A DNA stretch of 64,000 nt, taken from Paraferrimonas haliotis (GTDB lineage Bacteria; Pseudomonadota; Gammaproteobacteria; Enterobacterales; Shewanellaceae). Both the position numbers and the translations under genes were made by a program. Below, piece by piece: positions 1 through 6,144 of this stretch (positions are counted from its first letter, which is position 1; each line of letters opens with the position of its first letter). The stretch is taken from NCBI RefSeq assembly GCF_002282895.1, contig NZ_NRRB01000005.1:180271-244270 (forward strand), given 5' to 3'. The notes beneath the pieces are model-generated. The model made no database searches. It had not been told where the DNA came from and saw only the letters and a program-made list of their open reading frames with translations.

Positions 1-184
1 ATAGACGCACCTCAGCAAACTCCATTCCTCGGCCTTTAATTGCGCTTGAGCGAGTGCCAGCGTGCAGGTGTTTGGATTTAATTCGATTGACAGGAAGCCC
101 TTTGGCTAACGACTGGCAAGCCACTAATTCCTTGTCACAAAGATCGATGCCATTGCTGTGAATGGGTAACGCTTGATTGACCAT
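1..184 (-). CDS. DUF58 domain protein, N-terminal part (cut by window edge)
   Basis: Reading leftward from an ATG at 184, the frame stays open to the window edge, so only the first 61 codons are visible. The segment RSSAIKGRGMEFAEVRL resembles the conserved start of DUF58 proteins, where a basic stretch and a G-x-E-F-x-E-x-R motif precede the von Willebrand-like fold. DUF58 genes usually sit directly after a MoxR AAA+ ATPase, as here: the MoxR stop codon ends at 186 and this ATG starts at 184, so translation is probably coupled. In known systems the pair belongs to a MoxR/DUF58/VWA chaperone-like operon of poorly defined role. The remainder lies outside the window, so its integrity cannot be judged. 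Confidence 0.75.
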   Translation of the reverse strand, partial: MVNQALPIHSNGIDLCDKELVACQSLAKGLPVNRIKSKHLHAGTRSSAIKGRGMEFAEVRL

Positions 185-185
185 A

Positions 186-1142
186 TTAAGGTACAGCTAC
201 CATTGAAAGAATTCGATTTACAATGTTATCGACGCTAACGCCTTCGGCTTCAGCGTGATAGCTTCTAATTAATCGATGGCGTAGAGCATTCGGTACCACG
301 GCTTGAATGTCTTCCGGAGAGACGAAGTCGCGTTGATGCAACCATGCTCGCGCTCTAGCACAGCGCTCTATTGCAATACTTGCGCGCGGGCTTACCCCAA
401 ACTCAATCCATTGGGACAACTCATCGTCATAGAGCTTAGGTTGTCGGGTAGCGATGACCAGCTCAACGATGTAACGTTCTAGGCTTGGAGCCAAATACAG
501 GTCGAGAGCTTGCTCTCTGGCGAGCTTAATTTCTTGTTCCGATAAGGGGACGATGTTTGAAGTGCGCTGCCCTGAGGCTTCTTGACGGGATAGCCTTAGA
601 ATGTCCAGTTCAGTGTTCGCATCCGGATAATCTAATACCAAATGCAGTAAAAATCGGTCTAACTGTGCTTCAGGTAGGGGATAAGTCCCTTCATTCTCCA
701 AAGGGTTTTGCGTTGCCATGACCATGAACAATTCAGGTAATGGATAGCTTTTCTGACCAACGGTAATCTGGCCTTCAGCCATTGCTTCCAACAGTGCCGA
801 TTGCACTTTAGCGGGTGAACGGTTGATTTCATCCGCCAACACCAGATTGTGAAAAATAGGGCCTGCTTCAAAGTGAAATTTCCCAGTTTGAGCGCGATAG
901 ATATCGGTGCCGGTGACGTCTGCTGGTAACAGATCTGGAGTAAATTGGATTCGATGAAAATCGCCTTCTATACCGTCACTTAATGCGTTGATGGCTCGCG
1001 TTTTTGCCAATCCAGGTGGACCTTCAACTAACAAATGGCCATTGGCGATAAGTGCTATCAATAAGTTTTCGGTTAACTCATGTTGTCCAATAATCTGATG
1101 ATCTAGGTGGTTTTTTAGTAATTGGAAGCGACTTAAAGGCAT
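186..1142 (-). CDS. MoxR-family AAA+ ATPase
   Basis: A 318-residue AAA+ ATPase of the MoxR type. The Walker A motif GPPGLAKT is at residues 41-48 and Walker B LVLADEIN at about 100-107. Sensor 1 lies in the ATQNPLENEGTYPLPEAQLDRF segment near 145-165, and the C-terminal helical lid carries the family's SPRAS motif. Length and motif spacing are normal for the family. MoxR ATPases are thought to act as chaperones that mature or insert metal cofactors into partners with VWA or DUF58 domains; the following gene on the same strand is a DUF58 protein separated by one base. The gene is divergent from fadI. Its specific client cannot be read from the sequence. Confidence 0.9.
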   Translation of the reverse strand: MPLSRFQLLKNHLDHQIIGQHELTENLLIALIANGHLLVEGPPGLAKTRAINALSDGIEGDFHRIQFTPDLLPADVTGTDIYRAQTGKFHFEAGPIFHNLVLADEINRSPAKVQSALLEAMAEGQITVGQKSYPLPELFMVMATQNPLENEGTYPLPEAQLDRFLLHLVLDYPDANTELDILRLSRQEASGQRTSNIVPLSEQEIKLAREQALDLYLAPSLERYIVELVIATRQPKLYDDELSQWIEFGVSPRASIAIERCARARAWLHQRDFVSPEDIQAVVPNALRHRLIRSYHAEAEGVSVDNIVNRILSMVAVP

Positions 1143-1224
1143 TTACTGGTCTCGTCTATTGCGAAGAATATAGCGTTGAATTGGTATGGTAATAATTCGT
1201 TGTTCGCTTGGCTAGCCTTAAAAT

Positions 1225-1255
1225 TCAATCAAGTGTTTGAAATTTACTTGATTGA
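1225..1255. promoter_or_regulatory. Perfect 10-bp inverted repeat, candidate operator upstream of fadI
   Basis: TCAATCAAGT (1225-1234) and ACTTGATTGA (1246-1255) form a perfect inverted repeat with an 11-base spacer. It covers the probable -35 region of fadI (TTTGAA at 1236-1241, then TATGAT at 1259-1264 after 17 bases). A dimeric repressor bound here would block the promoter. It is not the FadR consensus. A TetR-family fatty-acid regulator such as PsrA is possible, but that is inference. Confidence 0.5.
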
Positions 1256-1264
1256 GTTTATGAT
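1236..1264 (+). promoter_or_regulatory. Probable sigma-70 promoter of fadI-fadJ
   Basis: A -35-like TTTGAA (1236-1241) and a -10-like TATGAT (1259-1264) are separated by 17 bases, placing transcription start near 1271. The promoter lies between the inverted repeat at 1225-1255 and the FadR-like site at 1276-1292, which would explain regulation of the operon. Confidence 0.45.
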
Positions 1265-1275
1265 AAACATCACAA

Positions 1276-1292
1276 AATGGTCAGACCTGTTA
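1276..1292 (+). promoter_or_regulatory. FadR-like operator upstream of fadI
   Basis: The sequence AATGGTCAGACCTGTT closely matches the FadR operator pattern of enterobacteria and vibrios (core CTGGTCnGACC followed by TGTT), with one change in the left arm (ATGG for CTGG). It lies just downstream of the probable start site and about 50 bases before the fadI ATG. FadR represses beta-oxidation genes until long-chain acyl-CoA releases it, which fits the operon that follows. Confidence 0.6.
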
Positions 1293-1340
1293 AGTTGACC
1301 AAGTTTTTATTCATCAAGGACGCGAACATAAGGGGGGCCA

Positions 1341-2651
1341 ATGAGCGCCAGCCAAGCTATCCAATCCCAACGCAGTGAACGAGTTGCGATCGTAAAAGGT
1401 TTAAGAACGCCTTTTGCTAAACAGGCTACTGATTTTCATGGTGTACCCGCGCTCGACATGGGCAAAATGGTTGTCAGTGAACTATTAAACCGAGTTGAAA
1501 TAGACCCTAAGATAGTTCAACAAGTGGTGTATGGACAAGTTGTTCAAATGCCTGAAGCACCTAATATTGCACGAGAGATCGTGCTAGGTACGGGTATGGA
1601 TGTAACCACGGATGCATACAGTGTAAGCAGAGCTTGTGCCACAAGCTTTCAATCTACCGTCAATGTTGCTGAATCCATAATGGCAGGCACAATCGATGTA
1701 GGTGTAGCTGGTGGAGCAGACAGTTCATCTGTGTTGCCTATTGGTGTTTCTAAGAAGCTCGCAAGAAGCTTAGTTGATCTAACCAAAGCCAAGACGTTAG
1801 GCCAACGGTGGCAAATTATTAAAAGACTGGGTTTGAAAGATCTGATGCCAGTTCCACCGGCGGTTGCTGAATACTCTACTGGCTTGTCCATGGGGCAAAC
1901 CGCTGAGCAAATGGCAAAGAGTCACGGCATTTCTAGAGCGGACCAAGATGCTCTCGCTCACCGCTCACATACTTTGGCTAGTCAAACTTGGGCATCAGGC
2001 GTGTTAGCAGAAGAAGTGATGACGGCTCACGTTCCGCCTTATAAGCATTATATCGAGCAAGACAATAATATTCGTCATGACTCAAAGTTAGAAAGCTATG
2101 CCAAGCTTCGTCCAGTGTTTGACCGCAAGTATGGTTCGGTTACTGCTGCGAACGCCACACCGCTAACCGATGGCGCATCAGCGGTTCTTATGATGAGTGA
2201 ATCAAGAGCGAAAGAGCTGGGCTATGAGCCTATTGGCTATATCAAAAGTTACGCCTTCACCGCAATTGATGTGTGGGAAGATATGCTCATGGGGCCTTCG
2301 TATGCGACACCGCTCGCTTTGCAAAGAGCGGGGATGACCTTAGCAGATTTGGATTTGATTGAGATGCACGAAGCCTTTGCTGCACAAGCCCTGGCTAATG
2401 TGAAGATGTTTGCCTCAGATAAATTTGCCCAAGAAAAACTAAATTTAGGGCAAGCGATAGGCGAAATAGATATGGACAAATTTAACGTTTTAGGTGGCTC
2501 GCTTGCATACGGACATCCATTTGCTGCAACCGGCACTCGCTTGATTACGCAAATGTGTAATGAATTAAAACGTCGCGGTGGGGGGGTAGGGTTAACCACT
2601 GCTTGTGCGGCCGGAGGCTTAGGTGCGGCAATGATATTGGAGGTTGAATAA
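1341..2651 (+). CDS. fadI: 3-ketoacyl-CoA thiolase FadI (beta subunit of fatty-acid oxidation complex)
   Basis: A 436-residue thiolase catalysing the last step of beta-oxidation: CoA-dependent cleavage of 3-ketoacyl-CoA to acetyl-CoA and a shortened acyl-CoA. The nucleophilic Cys is C99 in SRACATSFQ. The active-site His is H392 in [10 protein letters not shown], and the proton-transfer Cys is about C422 in TACAAGGLG. The length (436) and the acyl-binding insertion around residues 130-190 match FadI rather than the shorter FadA. The ATG follows a strong AGGGGGG ribosome site. The TAA overlaps the ATG of fadJ by one base, so the two subunits are translationally coupled. FadI-FadJ form the second oxidation complex, distinct from FadA-FadB. 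Expression is probably controlled by the FadR-like site upstream. Confidence 0.93.
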   Translation: MSASQAIQSQRSERVAIVKGLRTPFAKQATDFHGVPALDMGKMVVSELLNRVEIDPKIVQQVVYGQVVQMPEAPNIAREIVLGTGMDVTTDAYSVSRACATSFQSTVNVAESIMAGTIDVGVAGGADSSSVLPIGVSKKLARSLVDLTKAKTLGQRWQIIKRLGLKDLMPVPPAVAEYSTGLSMGQTAEQMAKSHGISRADQDALAHRSHTLASQTWASGVLAEEVMTAHVPPYKHYIEQDNNIRHDSKLESYAKLRPVFDRKYGSVTAANATPLTDGASAVLMMSESRAKELGYEPIGYIKSYAFTAIDVWEDMLMGPSYATPLALQRAGMTLADLDLIEMHEAFAAQALANVKMFASDKFAQEKLNLGQAIGEIDMDKFNVLGGSLAYGHPFAATGTRLITQMCNELKRRGGGVGLTTACAAGGLGAAMILEVE

Positions 2652-4789
2652 TGACACAAGAAACTAACGTATCGAGTTTTTCAATGACCATTAGTGACGA
2701 CGGCATTGCCATGTTAAAAATGGATGTTGTCGGTGAAACAATGAACACTCTCCGAGCAGAATTTGCCGATGATTTTGATAGTATCTGGTCAGAAATAACT
2801 GGCAATAGTGCGATACGAGGAGTCGTCATTTACTCCGGAAAGAAAAATTCTTTCGTTGCTGGGGCAGATGTTCATATGCTGGAGTCTTGCTCGAGCGCGG
2901 CAGAAGCGCAAAGCATTGCTGAAAAAGGACAACAAATTTTCGATGCTATTGAACAGTCAAAAATACCCGTGGTTGCGGCTGTTCACGGAGTGGCGCTTGG
3001 GGGAGGCTTGGAACTGGCTCTAGCGTGTCATCGTCGCGTTTGCAGCGATAGCGCTAAGACTTTAATGGGGCTGCCAGAGGTTCAACTTGGTTTGTTGCCG
3101 GGCAGCGGTGGCACTCAGCGACTTCCGGCGCTTGTTGGGGTTTCTAAAGCACTCGATATGATGCTGACTGGCAAGCAAATTAGACCGAAACAAGCGCTCA
3201 AAATGGGGCTTGTGGACCAAGTTGTTCCAGAGTCAATACTAATGGACGCAGCCACGAAACTTGTGAAAGATCGAGCCTGGCAACGCAAAAAGAAAAAGGC
3301 AGGTGGTGTTGTAGGCGCGCTAGAAAGCGTTTCTATCGGTCGAAACATTATTTTCGAACAAGCCTCTAAACAGGTCTTTAAAAAGACTCAAGGTAATTAC
3401 CCAGCACCAGCGAAGATTATTGAAGCCATTAAGATAGGATTGAATAAAGGCCGCAAAGCAGGTTTGGCAGTTGAGGCACAGAACTTTGGTGAGTTGGTCA
3501 TGACTGATGAATCCAAAGCGCTACGCAGCATTTTCTTCGCTACCACTGAAATGAAAAGAGAATCGGGAGCTGGAGATGTGCAACCGCAACCTGTCAATAA
3601 AGCTGTTGTGCTTGGTGGCGGGTTGATGGGAGGTGGAATCGCCGCTGTCACAGCGACCAAAGCAAAGGTTCCTGTGCGGATTAAAGATATATCTGAGCAG
3701 GGGTTGAGTAACGCCCTTAAGTATGGCTATGACATTCTCAATAAACGAGTTAAACGTCGTCATATGACACCAAGTGCGCGCGATAAGCAAATGTCGTTAA
3801 TGTCAACAACCCTCCAATATAACGGTGTGAAGGATGCCAATATTGTTGTTGAAGCGGTTTTTGAAGATATTGCTTTGAAACATCAAATGGTAAAGGACAT
3901 AGAAGCTAATTGCAGTAGCAGCACTATTTTTGCGTCGAATACCTCTTCGCTTCCTATTGGTGAAATCGCGCAAGTCGCTGAACGGCCCGAGAACGTCATT
4001 GGACTTCATTATTTTTCGCCAGTGGATAAAATGCCGTTGGCAGAGGTTATTGCTCACGAAAAAACCTCTGCAAGCACGATTGCTACAACCGTTGCCTTTG
4101 CAAAAAAACAAGGCAAAACACCCATTGTAGTTAAAGATGGCGCAGGTTTTTATGTAAACCGAATTCTAGCCCTTTATATGAATGAAGCGGCTCAGGTACT
4201 GCTCGAGGGAGCTTCCATCAGCGAGATGGACAAACGCCTCGTTAAATTTGGCTTTCCGGTAGGACCACTAACCTTGCTAGATGAAGTTGGTATTGATGTG
4301 GGCGCTAAAATCGGACCTATTTTGCATACAAATTTAGGCGATAGGTTTGAAACGCCGGATGCATTTGACAAGTTGTTAGATGATGATCGCAAGGGTAAAA
4401 AGAACGGAAAAGGTTTTTATATCCAAAATGGTAAAACATCCTCGAAGAAAATTGTCGATGAATCGGTTTATGGTGTTTTAGGACTCTCGCCAAGTAATCA
4501 AACGATGAAAAAGCATCAATTAGACCGATGTATTATGCAAATGCTAAATGAAGCAGCCCGCTGCTATGAGGAAGGTATTATAGCAAGTCCTAGAGACGGT
4601 GATGTAGGTGCTATTTTTGGAATTGGTTTTCCACCATTTCTCGGCGGGCCGTTTAGGTATATGGATACACTAGGGCTTGAGAATGTAGTCACTAAGCTTC
4701 AATTATTTGAGCTTGAGTATGGAAGCCGTTTTAGCCCGGCAAAGCTGTTGGTCGATATGGCTGAAAAAGGCGACTCATTTTACAAGTAG
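2651..4789 (+). CDS. fadJ: Fatty-acid oxidation complex alpha subunit FadJ (enoyl-CoA hydratase / 3-hydroxyacyl-CoA dehydrogenase)
   Basis: A 712-residue bifunctional enzyme. The N-terminal crotonase domain (about 1-200) hydrates enoyl-CoA; the catalytic glutamates lie in LGGGLELALAC and LPEVQLGLLPG, and SFVAGADVHM supplies the oxyanion hole. From about 315 the NAD-binding Rossmann fold (VLGGGLMGGGIA) and C-terminal dehydrogenase domains oxidise 3-hydroxyacyl-CoA. The dehydrogenase His is in GLHYFSPVDKMPL and GAGFYVNRIL is conserved. Length is normal for FadJ. It is coupled to fadI by a one-base overlap and ended by a terminator at 4827-4854. Fused epimerase activity is typical of the family but cannot be judged from the sequence. 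Confidence 0.93.
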   Translation: MTQETNVSSFSMTISDDGIAMLKMDVVGETMNTLRAEFADDFDSIWSEITGNSAIRGVVIYSGKKNSFVAGADVHMLESCSSAAEAQSIAEKGQQIFDAIEQSKIPVVAAVHGVALGGGLELALACHRRVCSDSAKTLMGLPEVQLGLLPGSGGTQRLPALVGVSKALDMMLTGKQIRPKQALKMGLVDQVVPESILMDAATKLVKDRAWQRKKKKAGGVVGALESVSIGRNIIFEQASKQVFKKTQGNYPAPAKIIEAIKIGLNKGRKAGLAVEAQNFGELVMTDESKALRSIFFATTEMKRESGAGDVQPQPVNKAVVLGGGLMGGGIAAVTATKAKVPVRIKDISEQGLSNALKYGYDILNKRVKRRHMTPSARDKQMSLMSTTLQYNGVKDANIVVEAVFEDIALKHQMVKDIEANCSSSTIFASNTSSLPIGEIAQVAERPENVIGLHYFSPVDKMPLAEVIAHEKTSASTIATTVAFAKKQGKTPIVVKDGAGFYVNRILALYMNEAAQVLLEGASISEMDKRLVKFGFPVGPLTLLDEVGIDVGAKIGPILHTNLGDRFETPDAFDKLLDDDRKGKKNGKGFYIQNGKTSSKKIVDESVYGVLGLSPSNQTMKKHQLDRCIMQMLNEAARCYEEGIIASPRDGDVGAIFGIGFPPFLGGPFRYMDTLGLENVVTKLQLFELEYGSRFSPAKLLVDMAEKGDSFYK

Positions 4790-4826
4790 CCAACGGTGTT
4801 TTTACTAAAAATTAACTATCAATAAG

Positions 4827-4854
4827 AAAAAAGGCATTAAATTGCCTTTTTTTT
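4827..4854 (+). terminator. Rho-independent terminator after fadJ
   Basis: AAAAAAGGCA (4827-4836) pairs with TGCCTTTTTT (4843-4852) around a six-base loop and runs into a T tract. It closes the fadI-fadJ operon. Confidence 0.85.
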
Positions 4855-4912
4855 CGCCTTTAGTGCTTTAATTTTGTACAGTTTCGCTATCTAGAGTACG
4901 AGGTAATAAGCA

Positions 4913-5104
4913 ATGCTGATGTTTGTAGTAGTCATTCAGGTATTTAGTGCACTCTTGTTTGGAAATTTTGCATTTAACCACGCTATGCCCGTATCACGCT
5001 GGGCCTTCATAGGCATGATTATGGGTCCATTTGCTTGGCCAATGTTTCAAGCCCACGTTCGGTTGAACCGAATGAAGCAATCAAGCAGTTCTTTGACGGT
5101 TTAG
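4913..5104 (+). CDS. Small hydrophobic membrane protein, unknown function
   Basis: A 63-residue protein with two hydrophobic stretches: about residues 3-20 (FVVVIQVFSALLFGNFAF) and 30-45 (WAFIGMIMGPFAWPMF). A basic, serine-rich tail follows (RLNRMKQSSSSL). A GAGG ribosome site sits nine bases before the ATG at 4913; a second ATG two codons on (4919) is also possible. It is framed by the fadJ terminator and a bidirectional terminator at 5165-5188, so it is a single-gene transcript. I do not recognise the family. Composition suggests a small inner-membrane protein with the tail in the cytoplasm. Coding status is supported by the ribosome site and the clean transcriptional boundaries, not by homology. 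Confidence 0.65.
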   Translation: MLMFVVVIQVFSALLFGNFAFNHAMPVSRWAFIGMIMGPFAWPMFQAHVRLNRMKQSSSSLTV

Positions 5105-5164
5105 TAGAGCTTTATAAGTAAGCGCTAAATAAGCGTCACTTTATTGACTAATAAGTTAATTAAA

Positions 5165-5188
5165 AAGGGGAGCTAAAATGCTCCCCTT
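5165..5188. terminator. Bidirectional terminator between the 63-residue protein gene and the 38-residue peptide gene
   Basis: AAGGGGAGC (5165-5173) pairs perfectly with GCTCCCCTT (5180-5188) around TAAAAT. There is an A-rich run on the left, so it can also end transcripts coming from the right, and a pyrimidine run on the right. It serves two convergent genes. Confidence 0.75.
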
Positions 5189-5212
5189 CTTTGTTGGTGT
5201 CATTGCTAAACT

Positions 5213-5329
5213 TTAATTCCACCAAGCTTTTGCTGGGATAACTTCTAAAGTTTGTAACCCTTGTGGTAATACAGCTTTTTTGCGTTGTTCTGATTCTAGG
5301 CCAAGCGCTTTTTTAATTACTTTTAACAT
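5213..5329 (-). CDS. Small peptide gene (38 residues), unknown function, downstream of the repeat exoprotein
   Basis: A short frame from ATG at 5329 to TAA at 5213, too short for usual ORF cut-offs. The peptide begins with a basic amphipathic stretch (MLKVIKKALGL), then a charged segment ESEQRKKAV, and ends LPQGLQTLEVIPAKAWWN. A clear GGAG ribosome site sits seven bases before the ATG. It starts 20 bases after the stop codon of the repeat exoprotein on the same strand and is followed by a terminator, so the two genes probably share a transcript. There is no signal peptide, cysteine or transmembrane span. The Trp-Trp-Asn end and basic head resemble small secreted or modified peptides, but no family is recognised and no maturation gene is visible. 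Confidence 0.6.
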   Translation of the reverse strand: MLKVIKKALGLESEQRKKAVLPQGLQTLEVIPAKAWWN

Positions 5330-5349
5330 ATCCACTCTCCTATTCAGTT

Positions 5350-6063
5350 TTAAGCCAATTTGGTAATGTTGCGAACCCACGGTAAGCCAGCTGTTTGAGT
5401 GTTTGCGTTACGAACCCAAGGTAAGCCAGCTGTTTGAGTGTTTGCGTTACGAACCCAAGGTAAGCCAGCTGTTTGAGTGTTTGCGTTACGAACCCAAGGT
5501 AAGCCAGCTGTTTGAGTGTTTGCGTTACGAACCCAAGGTAAGCCTGCTGTTTGACTGTTTGCGTTACGAACCCAAGGTAAGCCTGCTGTTTGACTGTTTG
5601 CGTTACGAACCCAGGGTAAGCCAGCTGTTTGAGTGTTTGCGTTACGAACCCAGGGTAAGCCAGCTGTTTGAGTGTTTGCGTTACGAACCCAGGGTAAGCC
5701 AGCTGTTTGAGTGTTTGCGTTACGAACCCAAGGTAGGCCAGCTATTTGACTGTTTGCGTTACGACCCCATGGAAGGCCAGCTGTTTGAGTGTTTGCGTTA
5801 CGAACCCAGGGTAAGCCAGCTGTTTGAGTGTTTGCGTTACGAACCCAAGGTAGGCCAGCTATTTGACTGTTTGCGTTACGACCCCATGGAAGGCCAGCTG
5901 TTTGAGTGTTTGCGTTACGAACCCATGGAAGGCCTGCTTGAGCATTACTAGTTACTTCTGAACTCATTTGATTTGCACTGGCTCTAGTTGTGGTTTGCAC
6001 AGACGCATTAGCAGACATTGAAAAAAGAGCAGCAATCAGTAATGGAAGCATTCCCTTACGCAT
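5350..6063 (-). CDS. Secreted tandem-repeat protein (fifteen 13-residue AGLPWVRNANTQT units)
   Basis: A 237-residue protein. Residues 1-20 are a signal peptide (basic MRKGM, hydrophobic LPLLIAALF, then SANA as a cleavage site), followed by a Ser/Thr/Gln-rich linker to residue 42. Residues 43-237 are exactly fifteen head-to-tail 13-residue units with consensus AGLPWVRNANTQT. Units 2 and 5 read AGLPWGRNANSQI and the last ends RNITKLA. An invariant L-P-W and R-N recur in each unit. GGAG lies seven bases before the ATG and a sigma-54-type promoter is at 6116-6132. The 38-residue peptide gene follows 20 bases downstream. No cysteine, cell-wall anchor or catalytic motif is present. Possible roles are a matrix or adhesive polymer, a repeat-processed peptide precursor or an amyloid-like fibre; none can be chosen. 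The family is not recognised. Confidence 0.8.
   Translation of the reverse strand: MRKGMLPLLIAALFSMSANASVQTTTRASANQMSSEVTSNAQAGLPWVRNANTQTAGLPWGRNANSQIAGLPWVRNANTQTAGLPWVRNANTQTAGLPWGRNANSQIAGLPWVRNANTQTAGLPWVRNANTQTAGLPWVRNANTQTAGLPWVRNANSQTAGLPWVRNANSQTAGLPWVRNANTQTAGLPWVRNANTQTAGLPWVRNANTQTAGLPWVRNANTQTAGLPWVRNITKLA
5353..5937. repeat. 15 tandem copies of a 39-bp coding repeat
   Basis: Fifteen 39-base units encode the 13-residue repeats, 585 bases in all. Several neighbouring units (for example around 5400-5520) are nearly or fully identical in DNA, showing recent expansion or gene conversion. A block of more than 80 bases covering the GLPWGRN variant unit occurs twice, 117 bases apart (about 5725-5807 and 5842-5924), so a three-unit segment was itself duplicated. 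Confidence 0.95.
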
Positions 6064-6115
6064 AATAATTCTCCGACGAATATAATTGTTTATTTTTTGA
6101 CGTTAAAATTATTAA

Positions 6116-6132
6116 AGCAAAGGGTGTGCCAA
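6116..6132 (-). promoter_or_regulatory. Sigma-54 (RpoN) -24/-12 type promoter for the repeat exoprotein
   Basis: On the minus strand the intergenic sequence reads TTGGCACACCCTTTGCT. This matches the sigma-54 consensus (YTGGCAC-N5-TTGCW): TGGCAC, five bases, TTGC, with the invariant GG and GC separated by ten bases. The start would lie near 6105, leaving about 42 bases of leader before the ATG at 6063. Sigma-54 transcription needs an enhancer-binding activator; its site was not identified. Confidence 0.65.
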
Positions 6133-6144
6133 GTTAATAGCTTG

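Noticed and set aside
5353..5937. Direct repeats that could suggest a CRISPR array
   Set aside because: Units are head to tail with no unique spacers and encode an in-frame protein; no cas genes are near.
5403..5951. A 182-residue open frame opposite to the repeat exoprotein, itself repetitive
   Set aside because: A 39-base unit keeps every frame open once one unit lacks a stop. The antisense product has no ribosome site or signal peptide, while the sense strand has both and a promoter.
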